Of a DNA stretch of 64,000 nucleotides, positions 42,327 to 52,029 are shown in pieces. The DNA lies in assembly GCA_001898145.1 (NCBI GenBank), contig MKSR01000013.1:117724-181723 (forward strand). The letters run 5' to 3'. How positions within the stretch are numbered: the first letter of the stretch is position 1; every line of letters starts with the position of its first letter. The notes beneath the pieces are model-generated. The model did no database searches. It was given only the letters and a program-made list of their open reading frames with translations, and was not told the DNA's origin. Made by a program: the position numbers and the translations under genes. This DNA is from Dyadobacter sp. 50-39 (GTDB lineage Bacteria > Bacteroidota > Bacteroidia > Cytophagales > Spirosomataceae).

Positions 42327-43436
42327 TTAATTCATAGCAATCTGTGTTCCTTCCCTTAGATCATCACGAGGGTTGACAACGACCTTGTCCCCCACCCTGA
42401 GGTTTCCAAATACTTCACTCATCGTGGAAGACTGCTGCCCTTGCCTTACTTCGACAAATTCAGCTGCACCCGATGCATTGACACGGATAACATACTGCCT
42501 TTCCGTAGAAGAGATCACCGCAGTCCGAGGTACAGTAAGGGCTCCGCGTGTCCCTTCCGGAGACAGCATGATCTCAGCAAACATGCCGGGCCTGATGTTT
42601 CCGGAGGAATTATTTACATCAATTTCTACCGTTTCAGATCGAAATTTCTGGCTCATATTTCCAGATCTACGGCTAATGGCCCCGTTGAAAAGCTTACCAG
42701 GCATGGCGTTGACCTGAAATGTTACCTGTTTTCCTTGCCTAAGTCCAAGGCTGTAACTTTCTGGAATGTCCACTACCAACCTTAGCCGGTTCTGCTGTTG
42801 TAACATCAACATCGGACCGCTCATGCTCACCCCCGAACCTACTAACGCGCCTGGGTGTACATTGCGCTCGGTAATGACCCCATCAAATGGTGCGCGCACG
42901 GTCAGGTAGGATTTAATTTGTGTAAGCGCTTCAAAATTCGCTGCTTCCCCCATGGCTGCCGCACTATCGGCCATCATGCGCGCCTGCGCACTTTCCAGAT
43001 CAAGGGCAGATACAGAGCCGGTTATTTTACTGCTAGCCTTTAATCTTCTGTAATGTTCTTTGCTGGCCACAAGCATTGCCTGGGCTTTCAGATAGTTCGA
43101 ACGTGCCGCTACAAGCTGCTGCTCAGTTTCAGGCGCTTCAAGAACCATCAACACCTGGCCCCGGTGGACAAAAGAGCCCCGGTCAACGAGCACTTTTTGT
43201 ACAAAGCCATCTGCCTTAGGATAAATGCTTACCTGCTGAAAAGCAAGAAATTCACCTGGAAGCTGGATTTCTTGCCCGACCTTACTTGCTGATACCTGAA
43301 CAAACTTAAAGTTGGCCGCGTGTTTTTGCCCAGTCATTTTCTTGGATTTTGTATCCGCTGACTCAGAAGAAGAGCAGCCGCTGAAAATGCATAGCGACAG
43401 CAGTAATAAGAGGTAGTTATAATGGATGGTTTTCAT
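42327..43436 (-). CDS. Efflux RND periplasmic adaptor (MFP), operon 2
   Basis: The 369-residue protein has a lipoprotein signal (LLLLLSLCIFSGC), a barrel-sandwich domain (DRGSFVHRGQVLMVLEAPET), a helical hairpin and a beta barrel (VRAPFDGVITERNVHPGALVGS). Its start overlaps the end of the RND gene by 20 bases. Start at 43436 is preferred over 43469 because the signal follows directly. It is paralogous to the product of 31872. Confidence 0.92.
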   Translation of the reverse strand: MKTIHYNYLLLLLSLCIFSGCSSSESADTKSKKMTGQKHAANFKFVQVSASKVGQEIQLPGEFLAFQQVSIYPKADGFVQKVLVDRGSFVHRGQVLMVLEAPETEQQLVAARSNYLKAQAMLVASKEHYRRLKASSKITGSVSALDLESAQARMMADSAAAMGEAANFEALTQIKSYLTVRAPFDGVITERNVHPGALVGSGVSMSGPMLMLQQQNRLRLVVDIPESYSLGLRQGKQVTFQVNAMPGKLFNGAISRRSGNMSQKFRSETVEIDVNNSSGNIRPGMFAEIMLSPEGTRGALTVPRTAVISSTERQYVIRVNASGAAEFVEVRQGQQSSTMSEVFGNLRVGDKVVVNPRDDLREGTQIAMN

Positions 43437-46400
43437 ATGTCTGGGATGTACTTTGATTCGTTGAGCCATTTGAATGCATGATTATGGTAGACGGGATATT
43501 TTCTGGTAAAAGGCAAGGATCATCAAAACCCGCTTTTTTCTGCAAAAGCACATACACCTGAGGGACGATATAAAGCGCCGCTAGCGTGGATGCAATCAGC
43601 CCGCCGATCACGGCGCGTCCTAGCGGGGCAACCTGTTCCCCGGCCTCGCCGGTGCCAAGGGCCATGGGTATCATACCGGCAACCATGGCAAAGCTAGTCA
43701 TGAGTACAGGGCGCAGTCGAAGGCCCGCGCTATCAAGGGCTGCCCGGTTGACATCGCGGTATTCCCAGCGCAATCGCTCGGCATTGGTAACGATCAAAAT
43801 TGCATTGGCCACCGAGATGCCTGTCGACATGATAATGCCCATGTAAGACTGCAGGTTCAATGTGCTGCCCGTCAGCAGCAGCAAAGCAATTGAGCCAACA
43901 ATAACCGCTGGAACTGTCGAGAGAATGACCACTGACAGATTGAATGACTGATAATTGGCTGCCAACAGCAGGAAAATGACCAGGATCGCAATACCTAATC
44001 CCAACTGCAGGCTGTCCAGCGTCTCGGTAAGCAGCGAAGACATCCCTTTAATCTGGGTAACCAGTCCCTTGGGCGGCTGACCAAGCCCGGCAATTACCTT
44101 CTCAACTGAGCTAGTTGCGTTGCCCAGATCCTGATGATGGATGTTAGCAGACACTGTTACAAACCTTCTGGGCCCTGTCCGCGAATATTCGCCTGGCAGC
44201 GTATCAACAGAAAAAGTAGCCACATCGCCCAGCACGGGACGCACTTGTCCGGCCACAAGGGGGATTTCTTGCAATTGGGCCAAGTTTCGCATTGCATATT
44301 CAGGAATTTGGACCTGCACTTGATAGGTGTAAGCCGCTTTTTGATCGAGCCACTGGTTTTTCTCTGTATACCGGCTTGACGAAGTAGATGCGGTGATCGA
44401 GCGCGCTGTCTGCTGCAGGTTTAGTCCCATCACAGCCAGTTTCTGCCGGTCAAGCTTGATATTAATCACCGGAAATTTCAAGGGCTGTACAATGCGGACG
44501 TCACGTAGGTGCCGATCTTCTGATAGCCCGGCAACCAGCTTACTGGCGTAACCTTCGATCTCTTTCATGTCCCGGCCGGCCACCTGCACCTCTATGGGCG
44601 TAAAAGCCCCACCACTCATAAGTTTTTCTGTCAGGTCAGCAGGCTCAAACGAAAGGGTAATGTCTGGCATCTGCTGCTGGACAGCATCGCGGATGCGCTG
44701 CTTTAAATCCTGCATATTGGTTTTATATTCTTTTTCCAGACCAACCTTGATCACCGCATCGTTGGGCCCGCTGGTACTTACATACAGGTTTGAGGTTGCA
44801 TAGTTGGTGGGCACCACGCCGACATAGGCTGACGAGATGGCAAGATTACCCCCGCTTGCTTCATCGACCAGCGTTATTAGTTTCCCCACTTCTTCCTCAG
44901 TGCGCTCCAACCGAGTCCCGTCAGGTGTTTTCATGCGGATCACCATCTGCCCCGAGTTCAACTGTGGGAGCATATCTTTTCCGATCAACGTAAACCCGGC
45001 CGCTGCCAGAGCGAAGATTACCACCACATAAACGCCTACAATAAGGCGGTTACTGCGAAGCAACCTCCGGTTCTGGCCGATGAAACTTTCACGCACGCGG
45101 TCGAATAGAGCGGGTTTAGAAGGTTTTTTCAGTTCTCTGCCAGGGCTGTGCACATGCTCTTTAAGCATCCAGTTGGCCAGGATAGGCACCAGGCTCTGCG
45201 CTAAGAAGTAAGACACAGTCATCGCAAAACCAATGGAAAGCGAAAGTGGTAAAAACATGGCCCTGGGAACGCCTGACATAATAAAGGAAGGCGCGAATAC
45301 TGCCAGGATACAAAGCAGGATCAATAAAAGCGGCAGTGCTACTTCCTTGCATGCATCATAAATCGCCTGCTGCCTGGGCTTACCCATTTCCAGGTGTTGG
45401 TGGATATTTTCAATGGTCACAGTGGCCTGATCGACCAGGACACCAATCGCCAACGCGAGCCCCGAAAGCGTCATGATATTGATCGTTTGCCCAGCAAGGC
45501 TCAGAAACAGCACCGCCGCAATAATGGATATTGGAATGGTAATGATCACAATCACCGACGAGCGCCAGTCGCCAAGGAATAAAAGCACCATAAGCCCCGT
45601 CAAAATCGCACCCAAACCGCCTTCGAAAAGTAGACTTTTAACTGAATTGATTACAAAGATGGACTGGTCAAATTCGTAGGCAACTTCGATGTCCTCAGGC
45701 AGTAGGCTACGCATCTCAGGGAGCTTTGCCTTCAGGGCGGTAACGACCTCCCAGGTTGAAGCATCTGCGGTTTTTACTACGGGAATATAGGAGGACCGGC
45801 TACCGTTGACCAACGCATAGCCTGCTGTCACATCCGAGCCGTCTGTAACGGTTGCTATATCACGTAAAAAAGCAGTCCTTCTCCCTTCAGTCCTGACTGG
45901 GATCTGCCCAAAGTCTGCCACCTGGTCTTCCAGCGAGTTAAGGGTTGTGATATAGGTTGTATTGTCGACCCGGATATTACCCGAAGGTGTCATGGCGTTA
46001 TTGGCTGCCAGGGCTTCCACGACTTCATCGGGCGAAATGTTCAGGCTCCTCGTTTTCTGGGGGTCCAGGTTAATAACCACTGTCCTGGCGTTGGTCCCGA
46101 TTGGCGGTGGCGCGGTAAGCCCTGGAACAGTGGAAAACAGTGGGCGAATACGGGTAACGGCAAGCTCATGGATCTCCTTCAATGATCTGGTTTTACTACT
46201 GAAAACCAGATCCCCGATCGGGACGGAAGATGCGTCATAGCGGACAACCTGTGGCGGCAATGCACCCGGTGGGAAAAACTTCATGGCACGGTTGACCTGA
46301 ATGGCCACTTCCGCGGCCGCCTGCGCCATGTCACTTCCCTCGTAAAAAGCCAGTTTCACGATCGTAAGCCCTTGCACACTTCGGCTGGTAATCTCCCTGA

Positions 46401-46623
46401 TCCCTGCAATGTACAGAAATTGGTCTTGCATACGTGTGGCAAAGAAACCTTCCATTTGGGCAGGTGACATTCCACCATAGGGTTCGATCACGTAAATGAC
46501 CGGGGAATTTAGACGGGGAAAAATATCAATAGGAATGCGGGTAGCCGACATGATCGAAAAGACCACCAAACCGGCGACCAATACCAAGACCGAAATGGGG
46601 CGTTTTAATGAATTGGATAACAT
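43417..46623 (-). CDS. RND efflux transporter, operon 2
   Basis: The 1068-residue, 12-helix RND pump is paralogous to the one at 32997. The proton-relay helix reads LALAIGVLVDQATVTIENIH with Asp present. The N-terminus (PIDIFPRLNSPVIYVIEPYGGM) is of the same class. The C-terminal tail (SNGSTNQSTSQTYENHPL) is polar and variable. It overlaps the MFP gene and follows TolC by 24 bases. Confidence 0.95.
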   Translation of the reverse strand: MLSNSLKRPISVLVLVAGLVVFSIMSATRIPIDIFPRLNSPVIYVIEPYGGMSPAQMEGFFATRMQDQFLYIAGIREITSRSVQGLTIVKLAFYEGSDMAQAAAEVAIQVNRAMKFFPPGALPPQVVRYDASSVPIGDLVFSSKTRSLKEIHELAVTRIRPLFSTVPGLTAPPPIGTNARTVVINLDPQKTRSLNISPDEVVEALAANNAMTPSGNIRVDNTTYITTLNSLEDQVADFGQIPVRTEGRRTAFLRDIATVTDGSDVTAGYALVNGSRSSYIPVVKTADASTWEVVTALKAKLPEMRSLLPEDIEVAYEFDQSIFVINSVKSLLFEGGLGAILTGLMVLLFLGDWRSSVIVIITIPISIIAAVLFLSLAGQTINIMTLSGLALAIGVLVDQATVTIENIHQHLEMGKPRQQAIYDACKEVALPLLLILLCILAVFAPSFIMSGVPRAMFLPLSLSIGFAMTVSYFLAQSLVPILANWMLKEHVHSPGRELKKPSKPALFDRVRESFIGQNRRLLRSNRLIVGVYVVVIFALAAAGFTLIGKDMLPQLNSGQMVIRMKTPDGTRLERTEEEVGKLITLVDEASGGNLAISSAYVGVVPTNYATSNLYVSTSGPNDAVIKVGLEKEYKTNMQDLKQRIRDAVQQQMPDITLSFEPADLTEKLMSGGAFTPIEVQVAGRDMKEIEGYASKLVAGLSEDRHLRDVRIVQPLKFPVINIKLDRQKLAVMGLNLQQTARSITASTSSSRYTEKNQWLDQKAAYTYQVQVQIPEYAMRNLAQLQEIPLVAGQVRPVLGDVATFSVDTLPGEYSRTGPRRFVTVSANIHHQDLGNATSSVEKVIAGLGQPPKGLVTQIKGMSSLLTETLDSLQLGLGIAILVIFLLLAANYQSFNLSVVILSTVPAVIVGSIALLLLTGSTLNLQSYMGIIMSTGISVANAILIVTNAERLRWEYRDVNRAALDSAGLRLRPVLMTSFAMVAGMIPMALGTGEAGEQVAPLGRAVIGGLIASTLAALYIVPQVYVLLQKKAGFDDPCLLPENIPSTIIMHSNGSTNQSTSQTYENHPL

Positions 46624-46647
46624 TGAGTATCTGAGCTAAAGGATTTA

Positions 46648-48024
46648 TTAACGCCTGAAAAAAGAAAAGAAGTCGTCGAAGTTGCTGCTCGCATAGGCGC
46701 GCTGCAGGCGTGTTTCAACGGTACGACGCTGTATATCCACTGCCTGTTTTTCAACCCTGGTTAAGAGTTGAAGCGCATCGGTCAGCCCCAAAATATTTTC
46801 AATTCCATTGTTGTAAAGTGAAAGCCGCTGCTGATAGGCGCTTTCCGCTGACCTGATGGCCGTTGGCAATTCAAGCAATGCGAGCCGCAATGTAGCCAGC
46901 ACAGAATCAGATGTTGCCAGCGTATTCTCCAGTTTAAGCTGCTCAAAGTCCAAGCGGCTACCCGCTTCGCGGACTTTCCATTGCTGTACCGTCGTCCGGC
47001 TTTTAGATCTTCGGAAATCAGTGAGATTGACCGTTGCAGCTAGCCCTACCAGAAAATTGGTACGGCTATATCCAAACCCTGAGCCGATCGGGCCAAAGTT
47101 GTTATTGATATCAAGGCTCGTACCCCTGGCCCAGGCAGCAGTCAAAAGCGACACCCGCGGCAAGGCTGCCTTTCGTATTACCTCCAGTTCCGCCATTTGC
47201 CGCGCCAGGAAGTTATTTTGATAATGCAGCAACGGATGGCTAAGCGTAACCTTGATATCGTTAGGCTCAATGAGCAGCGCCTGTGCCCGAAATGTGGTAT
47301 CTATTTCCAACTGGGATGCATTTGTTCCTGTCAGCATGCCCAACCGGAGAAAAGCGCGTCGGAAACCCTCGTCTATTTCGTAATAGTTCAGTTTTGCCCT
47401 TGAAAGCTCAACGCTTGCTAGTGAAGAGTCAAGCCCGGGTCTGATACCATTTCTGACCAAGTTGTTGATGATCCTGCTAACTGTGTCCACCCGCGCCAGG
47501 TTCCGCCCCTCTATTTGAAGGATCTGCCCTTGCCACAAAAGGTCCAGGTAAGTGCCGATCACAGCCTGTCGGAGCATAAATTCTTCGCGTTCGACCCCTG
47601 CCTGTCCTATGTCAACGTCCGCTCTTGCAAGCCGGTCTTCTGAGCGGTAGCGGCCAAAATTGAAAAATTCCCAGTCGGCCGTTGCCAGCGCAACGTTACC
47701 CGATGCCAGGTCCATCCGGTTTTCATCGCGCCTGCCGCCAGAAGTCGGAACGATCAGGCCCAATGAAAAGTAAGAGCCTGAAAGACCGTTGGCTGTGCCA
47801 ATATCAACCTGGTCATGCAAACGAACATTGGGCAACCTATTGTCTTTCAAAACCTGGGTGCTGGCGCGAAGGCCTGCAAGGGCTGCACGCTGGGCCGTTA
47901 CCGAAGGGTATTTGCTAAGCGAGGCCTCAATGGCCTGTTCCATGTTCATGATCTGCGCATTAGCAGGCGACTGACAAACAAATATTAAGAAAAGGAAAAA
48001 GGGATTGAATAGTAATCGGGTCAT
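46648..48024 (-). CDS. TolC-family outer-membrane channel, operon 2
   Basis: The 458-residue protein has a signal peptide (LLFNPFFLFLIFVCQSPANAQ) and two OEP repeats with helical hairpins (ASTQVLKDNRLPNVRLHDQVDIG; AESAYQQRLSLYNNGIENILGLTDA). It provides the outer-membrane duct for efflux operon 2. It follows a single-domain receiver gene by 5 bases on the same strand, so that regulator may be cotranscribed with the pump. Confidence 0.92.
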   Translation of the reverse strand: MTRLLFNPFFLFLIFVCQSPANAQIMNMEQAIEASLSKYPSVTAQRAALAGLRASTQVLKDNRLPNVRLHDQVDIGTANGLSGSYFSLGLIVPTSGGRRDENRMDLASGNVALATADWEFFNFGRYRSEDRLARADVDIGQAGVEREEFMLRQAVIGTYLDLLWQGQILQIEGRNLARVDTVSRIINNLVRNGIRPGLDSSLASVELSRAKLNYYEIDEGFRRAFLRLGMLTGTNASQLEIDTTFRAQALLIEPNDIKVTLSHPLLHYQNNFLARQMAELEVIRKAALPRVSLLTAAWARGTSLDINNNFGPIGSGFGYSRTNFLVGLAATVNLTDFRRSKSRTTVQQWKVREAGSRLDFEQLKLENTLATSDSVLATLRLALLELPTAIRSAESAYQQRLSLYNNGIENILGLTDALQLLTRVEKQAVDIQRRTVETRLQRAYASSNFDDFFSFFRR

Positions 48025-48028
48025 CTTT

Positions 48029-48433
48029 TTAGATATTCTTTGCGAAACGAATTGCGTGGCTTAGGACTTGCACCCACTCATCATGGGATGCAGGTTTGAA
48101 TAAATAACAGTCTACCTGGTGTTGATATGCTAGTGAGATCATTTTCGGATCTTGGGACCCCGTAAACATAAAAATCATGATGGAGGACAGCCTGCCGATT
48201 TGCCGAATTTGCACCAATAAGTCCATTCCGCTTACCGGGCGCGTGGTAAGGTCAAGAAAGATGATGCTGGTTGTCAAACGGGTTTGATCAAACGCGTTGC
48301 TTAATGTAGCCAAATTCGTAAACCGCCTAACGACGCAATTAGGGTGCGTCATTTTAACGGCCATTTCAAAAAGAAACGCATCGTCTTCGTCGTCATCCGC
48401 AAAAAACACATTCCATTCAACGTCAGCTGCCAT
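48029..48433 (-). CDS. Single-domain response regulator (receiver only)
   Basis: The 134-residue CheY-like protein has acidic pocket FFADDDEDDAFL, phospho-Asp in IIFLDLTTRPVSG and Lys in YLFKPAS. There is no output domain. It starts at ATG 48433 (MAADVEWN); an upstream Met is in frame but gives a longer unrelated leader. It is first in the operon with TolC, RND and MFP of efflux operon 2, and diverges from the OmpR-type gene at 48589. It may serve as a phosphate sink or partner for the neighbouring kinase. Confidence 0.85.
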   Translation of the reverse strand: MAADVEWNVFFADDDEDDAFLFEMAVKMTHPNCVVRRFTNLATLSNAFDQTRLTTSIIFLDLTTRPVSGMDLLVQIRQIGRLSSIMIFMFTGSQDPKMISLAYQHQVDCYLFKPASHDEWVQVLSHAIRFAKNI

Positions 48434-48588
48434 AAGTCCTTTGAAATAGATCTTCAAAGTAAGCAAGCATCCCATTAGAGGACAGTTAGAAGGTTATTAA
48501 AATCTGATTAGATTGCTGTTGATATAGGTCCATTTTGAAGCCTATAGTTAATTTTACTTTCGAAAATGTTAATAAATTGGCCTGGCAT

Positions 48589-49266
48589 ATGAATGTTTTA
48601 GTCGTTGAGGATGACATAGAGTTGACACAATTCATTCAAAAAGGGCTCGTCTCTGAGGGTGTAGCGGTATCTGTGGCTTTTGATGGGACGATTGGCCGGA
48701 GCCTTGTCAATGAGCACCGTTTCGATGTAGTCATGTTAGACGTTAACCTGCCTGGTATGAACGGCTTTGACCTATGCAAGTTTATCAAACAAAACTGGCC
48801 CGCAGTTCCTGTAATCATGTTGACTGCACTGGGAAGCCTGGACAACAAAGTATTGGGCTTTGAAGCAGGTGCCGACGATTATCTTTCAAAGCCCTTTGCA
48901 TTCAAGGAACTGCTTTTTCGACTGAAAGCCCTGGCAAGACGCCATCCCTCCAGGGCTCCGAGTCCCAAAAGCCTCCAACTACTTGATCTGAAAATCGATA
49001 CGGATTCTCATAGGGTTTGGCGAGCTGGCCAGCGGATCGACTTGACCGCCCGGGAGTATGCTTTGCTCGAATACCTGATGCTAAACCAGGGAAAGGTGAT
49101 CAACCGTGTAGACCTGCTGGAAAATGTGTGGGACGTTCATTTCAATACAAACACCAATGTGGTTGACGTTTATGTTAATTATCTCCGACGTAAAATTGAC
49201 CAGGTAGAACCAAAACTGCTTCACACCGTATTTGGCGTCGGTTATCTGCTAGGGGCTGAGCCATGA
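48589..49266 (+). CDS. OmpR-family response regulator, system 2
   Basis: The 225-residue protein has a receiver (MNVLVVEDDIELTQFIQKG, VVMLDVNLPGMNGF, YLSKPFAF) and a winged helix (TAREYALLEYLMLNQGKVINR, HTVFGVGYLLGAEP). ATG 48589 is used rather than 48535, as it gives the standard receiver start. It overlaps the kinase start by 4 bases and is divergent from the receiver-TolC-RND-MFP operon, which it likely controls. It is paralogous to the product of 39320. Confidence 0.93.
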   Translation: MNVLVVEDDIELTQFIQKGLVSEGVAVSVAFDGTIGRSLVNEHRFDVVMLDVNLPGMNGFDLCKFIKQNWPAVPVIMLTALGSLDNKVLGFEAGADDYLSKPFAFKELLFRLKALARRHPSRAPSPKSLQLLDLKIDTDSHRVWRAGQRIDLTAREYALLEYLMLNQGKVINRVDLLENVWDVHFNTNTNVVDVYVNYLRRKIDQVEPKLLHTVFGVGYLLGAEP

Positions 49267-50645
49267 GCATCAAGCAACGCATCACCATTGGCTTTGGATT
49301 GCTGGTAGCCTTGTTGCTGCTAGTATTTTCTATTTTCATCTATCAAACCTATGAGTCGTACCGCCGCTCGTTGATGCGCAACAGGTTACAGCGCAGGGCA
49401 CTCGCAGGACAGCTCTATTTTCAAGACCGTGTTGAATTTCATCGATCGAGCTACCTTACCCTGCCCGACCAGCATGAGACCTTGGTGGGTCCGGCAAATG
49501 AAATCGTATATAAGTCCTCAGGACCTGACGACTACCGCCTCACACCTAAATTGCTCGGTGAAGCCCGCGAAGATGAAGTCTTCTTTACCTATGAAGGCAA
49601 ACCTTGGAATTTACCAAAAGAAGGTATTGCCTTGTCTTTCCAGATCGCAGGAACGCGCTACATTTCTGTCGTTACCGCTTATGATTTACCCGGCAGGCAG
49701 GCTAGTAAAAGTCTGTTACTAATACTATTAAGCGGCAACATCATCCTGCTCATCATTGTCGCTTTTGTAGGGTTCTTTTTTGCCCGCCGCGCCATGCGTC
49801 CATTCGACGGCTTGATTGCGCAAATGGACCCGGCATCGGTCAGCGACTTTTCATTCCGCCTTAATAGCCATACAGCCTCAGATGAAGCCTCCTATCTGGC
49901 TAACTCTTTTAATCAGTTGCTTGAGCGTTTGCAGACACTGGCTATTAGCCAAGAGCATTTTGTCTCCTATGCATCCCATGAGATCCGCACACCCCTCACC
50001 GTGGTTAAAGGTATACTGGAAACTTCTCTGGCCTATGATCAAGAGCTGACAGATGCCAAGCAGGGCATGGAGAAGGCCTTGGTACGCCTTGAAGGGGCCA
50101 TTGCGCTTGCAAATTCTTTACTGCATTTGGCCGAAGTCGAAGGTTTGCAGTCGGCCCGGATCCATGCAGATATCAATATCGTAGACACCGTTCTGGATAC
50201 AATCACCTACTTTGGGGAAAAGCGTCCGGATCAGCAAATCAACTTTCAACTCACTGACAGTTTTACCCAGCAAAGTCCCAACTTACGCATATTTGGAAAT
50301 GCTACGCTGCTTCGCACTGTTATGACCAATATTTTAGACAACGCAAGCAAATATTCCAGCGGGCAACCCATTGGTTTGCGCGTCGACATTGACCAAAATT
50401 GGATTGTAATATCATTCACAGATAAGGGTATGGGAATTCCCGAAGCTCAACTTGATGATGTTTTCTTGCCTATGATGAGGGCTTCAAATGTCGGTAACAC
50501 ACCTGGTTTTGGACTTGGGCTTACAATCGCTAAAAAGATTGTTGACATTCACCAGGGGAAATTGACTGTTGACTCTATTATCGGGGAAGGGACGTGTGTA
50601 TTGATCTACTTACCCACATTACCTGTCACCGGCTATCCCCAATAG
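49263..50645 (+). CDS. Sensor histidine kinase, system 2
   Basis: The 460-residue kinase has two membrane helices (about 8-30 and 155-175), a HAMP segment, H box SYASHEIRTPLTVVKGIL, N box MTNILDNASKYS, G1 DKGMGIP and G2 GFGLGLTIAKKIVDIHQG. It is intact and paralogous to the kinase at 37959. Its last ~150 codons are duplicated as a broken copy at 52030. The ATGA overlap with the regulator gene supports translational coupling. Confidence 0.94.
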   Translation: MSIKQRITIGFGLLVALLLLVFSIFIYQTYESYRRSLMRNRLQRRALAGQLYFQDRVEFHRSSYLTLPDQHETLVGPANEIVYKSSGPDDYRLTPKLLGEAREDEVFFTYEGKPWNLPKEGIALSFQIAGTRYISVVTAYDLPGRQASKSLLLILLSGNIILLIIVAFVGFFFARRAMRPFDGLIAQMDPASVSDFSFRLNSHTASDEASYLANSFNQLLERLQTLAISQEHFVSYASHEIRTPLTVVKGILETSLAYDQELTDAKQGMEKALVRLEGAIALANSLLHLAEVEGLQSARIHADINIVDTVLDTITYFGEKRPDQQINFQLTDSFTQQSPNLRIFGNATLLRTVMTNILDNASKYSSGQPIGLRVDIDQNWIVISFTDKGMGIPEAQLDDVFLPMMRASNVGNTPGFGLGLTIAKKIVDIHQGKLTVDSIIGEGTCVLIYLPTLPVTGYPQ

Positions 50646-50657
50646 AAACCAATGACT

Positions 50658-50918
50658 TCAAGTGGCTTCTTCATGTAAAAGGTTTGCCAATTGGTCAATC
50701 AAGGCATCACTTTAATCTCGGTACTGCTTCTCGCTTAAAAATCCTTGATTATAGCGAGACAATACACCGTCCAACGCGCTTTCGACGCTATGGCGGCTTC
50801 TATAAAAATGGGCTGGGCGATGGTGCGAAGCATTTTGTTTAACCGTTTCCAAATGACTTGCAAATAGAAAGAGAATGACGCCAATAAAAAGGATAACCAA
50901 CAGGTCGACGAGTATCAT
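50658..50918 (-). pseudogene. Small SHOCT-like membrane protein, copy 2, with premature stop
   Basis: The frame begins ILVDLLVILFIGVILFLFAS (one helix) and continues RHSVESALDGVLSRYNQGFLSEKQYRD, then meets TAA at 50712-50714. Past this stop the frame reads SDALIDQLANLLHEEAT and ends at 50658. The copy at 52487 reads GDQSDALIDQLADILHEEAT without a stop, so a CAA-to-TAA change is the simplest explanation. It lies 12 bases beyond the kinase stop, convergent with it. Confidence 0.8.
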
Positions 50919-51031
50919 GACATTTCAATTCAATATCGGTGGTAAATGCTATAACTCATTAAGCAAACTATCTAAATCATGAGCTGTACGGAATCCAAGG
51001 CTATACTACTTCAAAATCTTTTAAGATGATC

Positions 51032-51157
51032 CTACACATGCGTTTCAAAGTACTTCCTTATGCCTTGCAAAACACCGAAAGCAACACAGAGAGCAAAGAT
51101 GAACGGTAAAAAGATTAACCACCTTAAAGCCATCGCGAAATTGAACTTTCTCATCAT
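51032..51157 (-). CDS. Small membrane protein, copy A (41 residues)
   Basis: The frame reads MMRKFNFAMALRWLIFLPFI, then a Cys-containing end of the helix, LQGIRKYFETHV and TAG. The second copy at 52874 reads MRKINFSMALRWLIFLPFIL with further divergence after the helix. Conservation of this pair in a duplicated block, with changes that keep the helix, supports a real small protein. It lies on the minus strand beyond the SHOCT-like gene. Confidence 0.55.
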   Translation of the reverse strand: MMRKFNFAMALRWLIFLPFIFALCVAFGVLQGIRKYFETHV

Positions 51158-51313
51158 CCCACCTATTTATATAAAATTAACAATATTAAATAGGACTTAA
51201 AACGAAAAATGGTACCAGCACAGCGTCTAACCTATCAATACATATTGCAGACCGAATACTTGATCAACAGGTAATATTTAACATATCGGAATTCAAAGAC
51301 ATAGTGACACGAA

Positions 51314-51649
51314 ATGCAGACTATCGATTTAAAGCTACTGACTACTATAAATCAGATCGTAGATGATCTCTCAAAGCCTTCTGTTCACTTCCTTGTGCAC
51401 GGCGCGTACTCGCTTGATGATGAAACCAATTGGATTTGTGGCCCTATCTTATTAAAACACGGCTTAGTGGATTTTTACGAATTTTATCCTTCAGGCATTC
51501 ATTGTCTGGTCCATGTGAGCAAATTTGAAAGTGATGAAAATCTATTGTTAAGGATACCTTACGAAAAGATTTGGAAGATATCGCGCTTTTATTCGTTAGA
51601 CTTCACTGATGAACAGGTCTTATATATGAAAGCCCCTAATTTACCATAA
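51314..51649 (+). CDS. Hypothetical protein, 111 residues
   Basis: A soluble protein without signal peptide or recognised domain. It contains several aromatic-rich strands (HFLVHGAYSLDDETNWICGPILLKHG; HCLVHVSKFESD) and ends KAPNLP. It stands alone on the plus strand inside the duplicated region's spacer and is not part of the duplication. The codon pattern is regular, but function is unknown. Confidence 0.45.
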   Translation: MQTIDLKLLTTINQIVDDLSKPSVHFLVHGAYSLDDETNWICGPILLKHGLVDFYEFYPSGIHCLVHVSKFESDENLLLRIPYEKIWKISRFYSLDFTDEQVLYMKAPNLP

Positions 51650-52029
51650 TTCAAACTTGCTTGTTGGGTGGGGATCAACTTCAATGCCTATGAATTTGTA
51701 CAGTAATCTTTTCCGGCTGCACTTGGCAAGTTGCCGAACACATCTGCTAGGTTTTTCCAAGATTTGTAGAAACTTAACCATCCGAACTCAAATTTAGTTA
51801 ATGAGAATTTCCTGTAAATGTTGGCCACTCCTCAATGTTGGATGTTGTTTTAGTCTGGAGATGTGATCGGTTTACTATTCGTTATCAAACAATGAAAACA
51901 CTCGCAGTTTCATTTTCATATTGGGCCTCGGCCTCTTCTTTGCGGTCTTTGAAACGGACAGCAGTCCGTCCAAAGCAACAAATTATGGCGAAGTTTATCC
52001 CGGATTTGCCGTCGTAGAATTGTTCACCT
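51650..52029. other. 380-base gap, junction of the duplication
   Basis: No supported gene. A frame reading LGLGLFFAVFETDSSPSKAT leads into the kinase fragment at about 52020, but it has no similarity to the complete kinase and probably is the sequence into which copy B was joined. Confidence 0.4.

Larger units (their letters stand above)
50200..51157. repeat. Segmental duplication, copy A
   Basis: From about 50200 (kinase tail) through the SHOCT-like gene and the 41-residue membrane protein gene, the sequence is repeated at about 52030-53026. Identity is high over the kinase part, moderate over the small genes. Copy A contains the intact kinase and a nonsense mutation in the SHOCT-like gene. 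Confidence 0.85.
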
